Below, in pieces: positions 1 to 6,602 of a DNA stretch of 6,602 nucleotides. This DNA is from an uncultured Acetatifactor sp. GTDB lineage: Bacteria > Bacillota > Clostridia > Lachnospirales > Lachnospiraceae. The stretch covers positions 1 through 6,602 of the forward strand of contig CANQSE010000111.1 in assembly GCA_947626405.1 (NCBI GenBank), given 5' to 3'. Every line of letters begins with the position of its first letter. Position 1 is the first letter of the stretch. The notes beneath the pieces are model-generated. The model ran no database searches, was not told where the DNA came from, and saw only the letters and a program-made list of their open reading frames with translations. Position numbers and translations under genes: made by a program.

Positions 1-2614
1 CATGCACCTGGAGTACGGTCTTGGAAACGACGATGATATCGATCACCTCGGCAACAGAAGGATCCGCGCCGTGGGCGAGCTGCTCCAGAACCAGTACCGC
101 ATCGGACTTTCAAGGATGGAGAGAGTGGTGAGGGAGCGTATGACGACGCATGACGCTGAGGATATCTCTCCTCAGTCCCTTATCAACATAAAACCCGTGA
201 CGGCGGCGGTAAAGGAGTTTTTCGGATCTTCGCAGCTGTCGCAGTTTATGGATCAGAATAACCCTCTTGGCGAGCTTACACACAAGAGACGTCTGTCTGC
301 GCTGGGCCCCGGCGGTCTGTCCAGGGATCGCGCCGGATTTGAGGTCCGTGACGTGCATTACTCGCACTATGGCAGAATGTGTCCCATTGAGACTCCTGAA
401 GGTCCCAACATCGGACTTATCAACTCACTGGCGAGTTATGCGCGTATAAACGAATACGGATTTGTGGAGGCCCCGTACAGAAAGATTGACAAGACAAACC
501 CCGACAACCCCGTAGTAACCGACGAGGTGGTCTATATGACCGCCGACGAGGAGGATAATTATCATGTAGCCCAGGCAAGTGAAGCGCTGGACGCGGAAGG
601 ACATTTTGTCCGTACCACGGTGTCGGGCCGCTACAGGGAAGAAACGTCGGAATATCCGAGGTCAATGTTTGACTATATGGATGTGTCCCCGAGAATGGTG
701 TTTTCAGTGGCAACAGCACTGATTCCTTTCCTGCAGAACGACGATGCAAACAGAGCACTGATGGGATCAAACATGCAGCGTCAGGCTGTGCCGCTTCTGA
801 CGACGGAAGCTCCTGTGGTAGGTACGGGAATGGAGCCCAAGGCTGCAGTTGACTCAGGCGTGTGCGTGGTGGCAAAAAAATCAGGAACCGTGGATTATGT
901 TTCATCGGAATTGATTCGGATGACATGTGACGACGGTGAAAAGGCTGAGTACCATCTGACGAAATTCTCACGGAGCAATCAGTCGAACTGCTATAATCAG
1001 AAGCCGATCGTATCAAGAGGAGATCACGTGGAGGCCGGACAGGTGATTGCAGACGGTCCTTCCACCTCAATGGGTGAGCTTGCACTTGGCAAAAACCCGC
1101 TGATCGGATTTATGACCTGGGAGGGTTATAACTATGAGGATGCCGTCCTGCTCAGCGAGAGACTTGTGCAGGAGGATGTGTATACTTCCGTCCACATCGA
1201 GGAGTACGAGGCGGAGGCGAGAGATACAAAGCTTGGCCCCGAGGAGATAACAAGAGACGTGCCCGGAGTCGGCGACGATGCGCTGAAGGATCTTGACGAC
1301 AGGGGAATAATCCGCATAGGCGCTGAGGTCCGTGCCGGAGATATACTTGTGGGCAAGGTTACTCCCAAGGGAGAGACGGAGCTGACGGCTGAGGAGAGAC
1401 TTTTGAGGGCGATATTCGGCGAGAAGGCAAGAGAGGTGAGAGATACTTCCCTTAAGGTTCCCCACGGTGAGTACGGTATTGTAGTGGACGCAAAGGTGTT
1501 TACCAGAGAGAACAGCGACGAGCTTTCTCCCGGGGTGAATCAGGCGGTTCGTATTTATATTGCACAGAAAAGAAAAATTTCCGTGGGTGACAAGATGGCA
1601 GGACGCCACGGAAACAAGGGCGTGGTTTCCAGAGTGCTTCCCGTTGAGGATATGCCTTATCTGCCAAACGGACGGCCTCTGGATATAGTGCTTAATCCTC
1701 TGGGTGTGCCTTCCCGTATGAACATTGGACAGGTACTTGAGATTCATCTCTCACTGGCGGCAAAGGCGCTTGGCTTTAATGTTGCAACTCCTGTGTTTGA
1801 CGGCGCGAACGAGCGTGACATCATGGATACGCTGGATCTTGCCAACGATTATGTGAACCTGGAATGGGAGGAGTTTGAGGCTAAGCACAAGGATGAACTT
1901 CTGCCGGAAGTGCTGCAGTATCTTTCCGACAACAGGGCCCACAGAGAACTCTGGAAGGGCGTGCCTATTTCAAGGGACGGAAAGGTGCGTCTGCGCGACG
2001 GCCGTACCGGAGAGTATTTTGACAGTAAAGTCACTATCGGACACATGCACTATCTGAAGCTGCATCACCTTGTGGACGACAAGATTCATGCCCGCTCCAC
2101 AGGACCGTACTCTCTTGTAACGCAGCAGCCTCTGGGCGGTAAGGCCCAGTTCGGCGGACAGCGTTTCGGTGAGATGGAGGTGTGGGCGCTGGAGGCATAT
2201 GGCGCGTCATATACGCTGCAGGAGATCCTGACTGTGAAGTCGGACGATGTGGTTGGCCGTGTGAAGACGTACGAGGCGATTATAAAGGGAGACAATATCC
2301 CTGAATCAGGGATTCCCGAATCCTTCAAGGTTCTGCTCAAGGAACTGCAGGCGCTTGGACTTGACGTGCGCGTGCTGCGGGACGACAATACCGAGGTGGA
2401 AATCATGGAATCCATCGATTACGGCGATACGGATTACCGATATGAGATGGAGGGCGACCGGAAGTATGACGACGAATACGATAACGGTTCCCTGGGACAA
2501 ATGGGATATCAGGCTCAGGAGTTTGACGACGACAGCGGCGAGCTGGTGAGCGCTGACGATGAAGATTTCGACGAGACTTATGAAGCGGACGACTTTGAAG
2601 ACGGAGAGTTTTAA
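1..2614 (+). CDS. rpoB: DNA-directed RNA polymerase subunit beta, 3' part (5' end outside window)
   Basis: Beta subunit of the cytoplasmic RNA polymerase core, which with beta' forms the active-site cleft and the rifamycin pocket. 870 codons are visible. Aligned from memory to B. subtilis RpoB, roughly 390 N-terminal residues lie upstream, so the Met codon at base 2 is internal and base 1 ends the preceding codon. In visible numbering, the rifampicin region is at residues 80-101 ([20 protein letters not shown] from 80), followed by [14 protein letters not shown] at 127-140. The flap region is at about 400-500. [12 protein letters not shown] at 529-540 carries the equivalents of E. coli K1065 and K1073 (K531, K539), and H689 matches H1237. 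[15 protein letters not shown] near the C-terminus anchors beta to beta'. An extra segment of about 43 residues lies at 615-657. The last 77 residues form an acidic tail. The frame is intact and ends in TAA, 22 nt before rpoC. Confidence 0.98.
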   Translation, partial: MHLEYGLGNDDDIDHLGNRRIRAVGELLQNQYRIGLSRMERVVRERMTTHDAEDISPQSLINIKPVTAAVKEFFGSSQLSQFMDQNNPLGELTHKRRLSALGPGGLSRDRAGFEVRDVHYSHYGRMCPIETPEGPNIGLINSLASYARINEYGFVEAPYRKIDKTNPDNPVVTDEVVYMTADEEDNYHVAQASEALDAEGHFVRTTVSGRYREETSEYPRSMFDYMDVSPRMVFSVATALIPFLQNDDANRALMGSNMQRQAVPLLTTEAPVVGTGMEPKAAVDSGVCVVAKKSGTVDYVSSELIRMTCDDGEKAEYHLTKFSRSNQSNCYNQKPIVSRGDHVEAGQVIADGPSTSMGELALGKNPLIGFMTWEGYNYEDAVLLSERLVQEDVYTSVHIEEYEAEARDTKLGPEEITRDVPGVGDDALKDLDDRGIIRIGAEVRAGDILVGKVTPKGETELTAEERLLRAIFGEKAREVRDTSLKVPHGEYGIVVDAKVFTRENSDELSPGVNQAVRIYIAQKRKISVGDKMAGRHGNKGVVSRVLPVEDMPYLPNGRPLDIVLNPLGVPSRMNIGQVLEIHLSLAAKALGFNVATPVFDGANERDIMDTLDLANDYVNLEWEEFEAKHKDELLPEVLQYLSDNRAHRELWKGVPISRDGKVRLRDGRTGEYFDSKVTIGHMHYLKLHHLVDDKIHARSTGPYSLVTQQPLGGKAQFGGQRFGEMEVWALEAYGASYTLQEILTVKSDDVVGRVKTYEAIIKGDNIPESGIPESFKVLLKELQALGLDVRVLRDDNTEVEIMESIDYGDTDYRYEMEGDRKYDDEYDNGSLGQMGYQAQEFDDDSGELVSADDEDFDETYEADDFEDGEF

Positions 2615-2621
2615 TCGATAG

Positions 2622-2628
2622 AAGGGAG
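2622..2628 (+). promoter_or_regulatory. Ribosome binding site of rpoC (decides the start)
   Basis: AAGGGAG lies 8 nt before the ATG at 2637, a normal Shine-Dalgarno spacing. An in-frame GTG at 2628 would add three residues (M-S-F), but it overlaps this purine run and would have no ribosome binding site of its own. ATG 2637 is therefore preferred. Confidence 0.85.
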
Positions 2629-2636
2629 TGTCATTC

Positions 2637-5600
2637 ATGCCAGAAACAAGAAATGATCCAACCTACCAGCCTATGACATTTGATGCCATTAAGATTGGTT
2701 TGGCTTCACCTGAAAAGATTCGGGAGTGGTCCCACGGTGAGGTTTTAAAGCCTGAGACCATCAATTACAGAACCTTAAAGCCTGAGAGAGACGGCCTTTT
2801 CTGCGAGAGAATCTTCGGGCCCAGCAAAGACTGGGAATGTCATTGCGGAAAATATAAAAAGATACGTTATAAGGGAGTGGTCTGCGACCGCTGCGGCGTT
2901 GAGGTGACAAAGGCCAGCGTCCGCAGGGAGCGTATGGGCCATATTGAACTGGCGGCGCCGGTGTCCCACATATGGTATTTTAAGGGGATTCCAAGCAGAA
3001 TGGGACTGGTTCTGGATCTGTCGCCAAGAGTGCTGGAGAAGGTGCTGTATTTTGCTTCCTATATTGTGCTGGATCCTGCGGATTCGGGACTGGAATATAA
3101 GCAGATCCTCTCTGAGAGGGAATATCAGGACGCCCGCGAGGCGTATGGGACCAAGTTCCGTGTAGGAATGGGCGCGGAGGCCATTAAGGAGCTGCTTCAG
3201 GCTATTGATCTGGATGTTGAAACCGAGGAACTTAAGACGGAGCTGAGAGAGTCCTCAGGTCAGAAAAGAGCCCGTATCATCAAGAGACTTGAAGTAGTGG
3301 AGGCTTTCAGAGAGTCCGGAAATAAGCCCGAGTGGATGGTAATGGACGTAATTCCCGTTATCCCGCCCGACATACGTCCTATGGTTCAGCTTGACGGCGG
3401 ACGTTTCGCCACCTCCGACCTGAACGATTTGTACAGAAGAATCATAAACAGAAACAATCGTCTCAAAAGGCTGCTTGAGCTTGGTGCGCCCGATATCATC
3501 GTCCGCAACGAGAAAAGGATGCTTCAGGAGGCCGTGGATGCGCTTATAGATAACGGGCGCAGGGGTCGGCCCGTGACAGGTCCCGGCAACAGGGCGTTAA
3601 AATCCCTGTCCGATATGCTCAAGGGAAAATCCGGACGCTTCCGCCAGAACCTTTTGGGTAAGCGTGTGGACTATTCCGGCCGTTCGGTTATCGTTGTGGG
3701 CCCTGAACTAAAAATATATCAGTGCGGTCTTCCGAAGGAGATGGCAATCGAGCTTTTCAAACCCTTTGTCATGAAAGAGCTGGTTTCCAAAGGGATAAGC
3801 CAGAATATTAAAAATGCAAAGAAACTGGTTGACAGGATGGATAACCAGGTCTGGGATGTATTGGAGGAGGTTATAAAGGAGCATCCTGTGATGCTGAACC
3901 GCGCCCCGACACTGCACAGACTTGGTATACAGGCATTTGAGCCCATTTTGGTCGAGGGCAAGGCGATCAAGCTGCATCCTCTGGTATGTACCGCGTTTAA
4001 CGCCGACTTCGACGGCGACCAGATGGCTGTGCATCTTCCCCTGTCAGTGGAGGCTCAGGCGGAGTGCCGCTTCCTGCTTTTGTCTCCAAACAACCTCTTA
4101 AAGCCTTCGGACGGCGGTCCTGTGGCAGTACCGTCACAGGATATGGTGCTGGGTATTTACTACCTTACACAGGAGAGGGCCGGCGCTCTGGGTGAGGGAA
4201 AATATTTCAAGAATGTGAACGAAGCCATTCTGGCGTATGAAAATAAGGCATGTACGCTTCATTCGAGGATCAAGGTGCGCGTCACAAAGAAGGATGCTGA
4301 CGGAAACGAAATAAGCGGCATTGTCGAGTCTACGCTCGGACGCTTCATCTTTAACGAGATTCTGCCGCAGGATCTTGGATTTGTTGACCGGAGCAAGCCT
4401 GAAAACCTGCTTCTGCCTGAAGTGGATTTCCATGTGGGCAAAAAGCAGTTAAAGCAGATCCTTGAGAAGGTTATCAACACTCACGGGGCTTCAAAGACGG
4501 CGGAGGTGCTTGACGATGTTAAGTCTATCGGCTACAAGTATTCCACCAGAGCGGCAATGACAGTTTCCATATCCGACATGACCGTGCCCGAGAAGAAGCC
4601 CGAGCTGCTTGCTGCCGCTCAGGCGACTGTCGATAAGATCTCAACCAACTTCCGCCGCGGACTGATTACGGAGGAAGAAAGATACCGTGCGGTAATAGAG
4701 ACATGGAACCAGACCGATAAGGAGCTGACAGAGGTGCTGCTAAACGGGCTGGATGCTTACAACAATATCTTTATGATGGCGGATTCCGGAGCGCGTGGAT
4801 CCAATCAGCAGATTAAGCAGCTTGCAGGCATGCGCGGACTGATGTCCGATACTACGGGACGTACCATCGAGCTGCCCATCAAGTCCAATTTCCGTGAGGG
4901 TCTGGACGTTCTGGAGTATTTCATGTCGGCGCACGGTGCCCGCAAGGGTCTGTCCGACACGGCGCTGCGTACGGCGGACTCCGGATACCTGACAAGGCGT
5001 ATGGTGGACGTATCACAGGAGCTGATTATACGCGAGGTAGACTGCAGCGAGGGCAGAGATGAGATCCCCGGCATGGATGTGAAGGCATTCATGGACGGCA
5101 GAGAGACGATAGAGAGCCTGAAAGACCGTATTACCGGAAGGTATTCCTGCGAGGATATATATGACAGGGACGGCAATATGATCGTGAAACACAATCATAT
5201 GATCACTCCCAGCCGCGCCGCAAAGATTCTGAGTGTCGGCGTGAACGATAAGGGAGAGCCGGTGGAAAAGGTGAAAATCCGTACGATTCTTACCTGCCGT
5301 TCGCATATTGGTATCTGCGCAAAATGCTACGGTGCCAACATGGCCACAGGTGAGGCGGTTCAGGTGGGAGAAGCCGTGGGAATTATCGCCGCACAGTCAA
5401 TCGGTGAGCCTGGTACACAGCTTACGATGAGAACGTTCCATACAGGAGGCGTGGCCGGAGATGACATCACCCTTGGTCTTCCCCGTGTAGAAGAATTGTT
5501 TGAGGCAAGAAAACCCAAGGGACTTGCCATTATTGCAGAGTTTGGCGGCAAGGTGGAAATTCGTGACACCAAGAAAAAGCGCGAGGTCATCGTCACCAAT

Positions 5601-6323
5601 GACGAGACAGGCGAGTCAAAGGCGTATCTTATCCCTTATGGCTCCCGCATAAAGGTGACGGATGAGCAGGTACTTGAAGCCGGAGACGAGCTGACAGAGG
5701 GAAGCGTAAATCCTCACGATCTGTTAAAGATCAAGGGCATACGCGCCGTTCAGGACTATATGCTGCGGGAGGTTCAGAGAGTGTACCGTCTGCAGGGCGT
5801 TGACATTGCGGATAAGCATATTGAGGTGATCGTGCGCCAGATGCTTAAGAAGGTCCGCATAGAAAACAGCGGAGATACTGATTTCCTGCCGGGCACTCTT
5901 GTTGATGTACTGGATTATGAGGACATGAATGAGGCGCTTGTCGCTGAGGGCAAGGAGCCGGCCGACGGAAAGCAGGTCCTGCTCGGAATCACCAAGGCGG
6001 CTCTTGCGACAGGATCCTTCCTGTCCGCGGCATCCTTCCAGGAGACCACAAAGGTGCTGACGGAAGCCGCGATCAAGGGTAAGGTTGACAATCTGATCGG
6101 CCTTAAGGAGAATGTCATAATAGGAAAGCTGATTCCTGCGGGAACCGGCATGAAGCGCTACCGCAACACGAAACTCAGCACCGACGAGCCTGAGACGATT
6201 TCCTTTGACGAATACGGCGACGAGGAAATCGACGAGTTTGACGATACGGGCAAAGAGGAGACGCAGGATGGCGAAACGGTTTCAATGGAGGCAGTTGAGC
6301 TTGTCGGCGCCACCGAGGAATAG
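2637..6323 (+). CDS. rpoC: DNA-directed RNA polymerase subunit beta', complete
   Basis: Catalytic beta' subunit of RNA polymerase, 1228 aa from ATG 2637 (B. subtilis RpoC is about 1199 aa). The N-terminal zinc-binding domain has C68, C70, C83 and C86. The clamp helices that bind sigma lie at about 258-306, in the segment containing [20 protein letters not shown]. The lid/rudder/switch-2 region lies around 333-355, with [10 protein letters not shown] at 341-350. The active-site motif NADFDGDQM is at 455-463, and its D457, D459 and D461 hold the catalytic Mg. The bridge helix is at about 752-788. The second zinc site is C803, C887, C894 and C897. The trigger-loop motif LTMRTFH is at 929-935, with M931, R932 and H935 matching E. 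coli M932, R933 and H936. The loop runs straight into [16 protein letters not shown], so the large proteobacterial insertion (SI3) is absent. The last 52 residues form an acidic tail. The gene has no frameshift, ends in TAG, and sits 22 nt after rpoB, so the two are co-transcribed. Confidence 0.99.
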   Translation: MPETRNDPTYQPMTFDAIKIGLASPEKIREWSHGEVLKPETINYRTLKPERDGLFCERIFGPSKDWECHCGKYKKIRYKGVVCDRCGVEVTKASVRRERMGHIELAAPVSHIWYFKGIPSRMGLVLDLSPRVLEKVLYFASYIVLDPADSGLEYKQILSEREYQDAREAYGTKFRVGMGAEAIKELLQAIDLDVETEELKTELRESSGQKRARIIKRLEVVEAFRESGNKPEWMVMDVIPVIPPDIRPMVQLDGGRFATSDLNDLYRRIINRNNRLKRLLELGAPDIIVRNEKRMLQEAVDALIDNGRRGRPVTGPGNRALKSLSDMLKGKSGRFRQNLLGKRVDYSGRSVIVVGPELKIYQCGLPKEMAIELFKPFVMKELVSKGISQNIKNAKKLVDRMDNQVWDVLEEVIKEHPVMLNRAPTLHRLGIQAFEPILVEGKAIKLHPLVCTAFNADFDGDQMAVHLPLSVEAQAECRFLLLSPNNLLKPSDGGPVAVPSQDMVLGIYYLTQERAGALGEGKYFKNVNEAILAYENKACTLHSRIKVRVTKKDADGNEISGIVESTLGRFIFNEILPQDLGFVDRSKPENLLLPEVDFHVGKKQLKQILEKVINTHGASKTAEVLDDVKSIGYKYSTRAAMTVSISDMTVPEKKPELLAAAQATVDKISTNFRRGLITEEERYRAVIETWNQTDKELTEVLLNGLDAYNNIFMMADSGARGSNQQIKQLAGMRGLMSDTTGRTIELPIKSNFREGLDVLEYFMSAHGARKGLSDTALRTADSGYLTRRMVDVSQELIIREVDCSEGRDEIPGMDVKAFMDGRETIESLKDRITGRYSCEDIYDRDGNMIVKHNHMITPSRAAKILSVGVNDKGEPVEKVKIRTILTCRSHIGICAKCYGANMATGEAVQVGEAVGIIAAQSIGEPGTQLTMRTFHTGGVAGDDITLGLPRVEELFEARKPKGLAIIAEFGGKVEIRDTKKKREVIVTNDETGESKAYLIPYGSRIKVTDEQVLEAGDELTEGSVNPHDLLKIKGIRAVQDYMLREVQRVYRLQGVDIADKHIEVIVRQMLKKVRIENSGDTDFLPGTLVDVLDYEDMNEALVAEGKEPADGKQVLLGITKAALATGSFLSAASFQETTKVLTEAAIKGKVDNLIGLKENVIIGKLIPAGTGMKRYRNTKLSTDEPETISFDEYGDEEIDEFDDTGKEETQDGETVSMEAVELVGATEE

Positions 6324-6350
6324 ACGACAGACATAAAAGGCGATCACAGG

Positions 6351-6383
6351 ATCCCGTCGGCGATAAACCGGCGGGATTTTGTT
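6351..6383 (+). terminator. Rho-independent terminator of the rpoBC operon
   Basis: ATCCCGTCGG (6351-6360) pairs with CCGGCGGGAT (6368-6377) in a 10-bp stem containing one T-G wobble (6357/6371), around a 7-nt loop (CGATAAA). The T-tract is short and interrupted, TTTTGTT at 6377-6383; its first T closes the stem. The hairpin begins 27 nt after the rpoC stop codon. The strong G+C stem and its position support termination of rpoBC transcription. The weak T-tract leaves room for some read-through into rfbD. Confidence 0.9.
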
Positions 6384-6413
6384 GACACCGCATATTTTAT
6401 CCTCTAATATAAT
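6382..6413 (+). promoter_or_regulatory. Putative sigma-A-type promoter for rfbD
   Basis: A perfect -35 box TTGACA (6382-6387) is followed by an AT-rich stretch with a perfect TATAAT at 6408-6413. The spacer between them is 20 nt, longer than the usual 16-18. Two overlapping alternatives are TCTAAT (6403-6408, 15-nt spacer) and TAATAT (6405-6410, 17-nt spacer), so the -10 element actually used is uncertain. Transcription would start around 6415-6422, giving a leader of about 50 nt. The -35 box overlaps the end of the preceding terminator's T-tract. No operator or riboswitch-like structure is evident in the leader. Confidence 0.7.
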
Positions 6414-6457
6414 ATTAAATGAAAAAGCAGTATGCAGCGTCTCTATGGCGGTGCGGG

Positions 6458-6462
6458 AAGGA
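6458..6462 (+). promoter_or_regulatory. Ribosome binding site of rfbD
   Basis: AAGGA lies 8 nt before the ATG at 6471. A second purine run, GGGGGA (6464-6469), is too close to that ATG to be the main site. In-frame ATGs also occur at 6462 and 6432. The one at 6462 overlaps the Shine-Dalgarno sequence and the one at 6432 has no good site in front of it, so 6471 is preferred. Confidence 0.7.
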
Positions 6463-6470
6463 TGGGGGAA

Positions 6471-6602
6471 ATGAAAATTCTGGTGACCGGTGTAAAAGGG
6501 CAGCTGGGATATGATGTGGTAAAGGAGCTTGAGAGCCGCGGCATGGAGACTGTGGGCGTGGATATTGACGAGATGGATATCACGGACGCAGCCTGTGTGG
6601 AC
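6471..6602 (+). CDS. rfbD: dTDP-4-dehydrorhamnose reductase, N-terminal fragment (3' end outside window)
   Basis: Likely catalyses the last step of dTDP-L-rhamnose synthesis: NAD(P)H-dependent reduction of dTDP-4-dehydro-L-rhamnose, in the cytoplasm, supplying rhamnose for surface polysaccharide. Only 44 codons are visible, against roughly 280-300 residues for the family. They begin MKILVTGVKGQLGYDVV, the first beta strand and glycine-rich NAD(P)-binding loop (GxxGxxG, G7, G10, G13) of an extended short-chain dehydrogenase. The second strand ends in an acidic residue (VGVD, D31) and is followed by EMDITD, a segment typical of RfbD. The ATG at 6471 puts the Rossmann strand at residues 2-6, as is usual. 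The gene is preceded by its own promoter and is separated from rpoC by a terminator, so it is probably regulated independently. The catalytic YxxxK lies beyond the window. Another NAD-dependent sugar epimerase/reductase is a less likely alternative. Confidence 0.88.
   Translation, partial: MKILVTGVKGQLGYDVVKELESRGMETVGVDIDEMDITDAACVD

Noticed and set aside
2..4. ATG at base 2 as the start of rpoB
   Set aside because: The conserved beta sequence begins upstream of the window. This Met lies in the conserved region just before the rifampicin pocket, about 390 residues into the protein.
420..1747. Two long minus-strand open frames (420-1085 and 1067-1747, over 220 codons each) opposite rpoB
   Set aside because: They lie wholly antisense to highly conserved rpoB codons, their translations show no recognisable domain, and they are low-complexity Ser/Arg/Pro- or His-rich, as expected of shadow frames.
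2297..2323. Small inverted repeats within rpoB: ATCCCTG/CAGGGAT with a 3-nt loop, overlapping GGATTC/GAATCC
   Set aside because: They fall in the codons of the conserved segment [10 protein letters not shown]. There is no T-tract, and the repeat is explained by the duplicated PES codons, so it is probably coincidental rather than a terminator or attenuator.
2628..2636. GTG at 2628 as the rpoC start
   Set aside because: It overlaps the Shine-Dalgarno sequence that serves ATG 2637 and adds only three residues.
2306..2638. Minus-strand open frame across the rpoB tail and rpoB-rpoC junction
   Set aside because: It is the complement of the Asp/Glu-codon-rich acidic tail, which gives hydrophobic Val/Ile-rich antisense translations. 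No minus-strand promoter or ribosome binding site is evident.
6419..6514. Short open frame starting ATG at 6419 (about 31 codons) as a leader peptide of rfbD
   Set aside because: It has no ribosome binding site, starts at or next to the expected transcription start, and mostly overlaps the rfbD coding sequence in another frame.

Overview
The window is an ordinary housekeeping segment, read entirely on the + strand. It holds the 3' two-thirds of rpoB (RNA polymerase beta subunit), the complete rpoC (beta' subunit), a 147-nt intergenic region carrying the operon terminator and a new promoter, and the first 44 codons of an rfbD-type dTDP-4-dehydrorhamnose reductase. I found no mobile element, CRISPR array, tRNA or rRNA, and no previously undescribed system.

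The organism is most likely a Clostridia member, probably Lachnospiraceae-like. RpoC is co-linear with Bacillus/Clostridium beta' and lacks the large trigger-loop insertion of Proteobacteria. RpoB lacks the large gammaproteobacterial insertion before the [12 protein letters not shown] motif but has about 43 extra residues further on, which from memory resembles Lachnospiraceae RpoB. Base composition is moderate, about half G+C by eye. The family-level placement is inference, because no tree could be built.

Layout: 1-2614 rpoB (5' end outside the window); 2615-2636 a short spacer with the rpoC ribosome binding site; 2637-6323 rpoC; 6324-6470 an intergenic region with a Rho-independent terminator (6351-6383) whose T-tract runs directly into a -35-like TTGACA (6382-6387) with AT-rich -10 candidates; 6471 to the window end, rfbD (3' end outside the window).

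RpoB and RpoC together form the catalytic core of RNA polymerase, and their close spacing with no terminator between them indicates co-transcription. rfbD belongs to a separate transcription unit for dTDP-L-rhamnose (cell-surface polysaccharide) synthesis. Its position directly after rpoC, where many Firmicutes have the rpsL-rpsG-fusA-tuf cluster, is the main contextual peculiarity.
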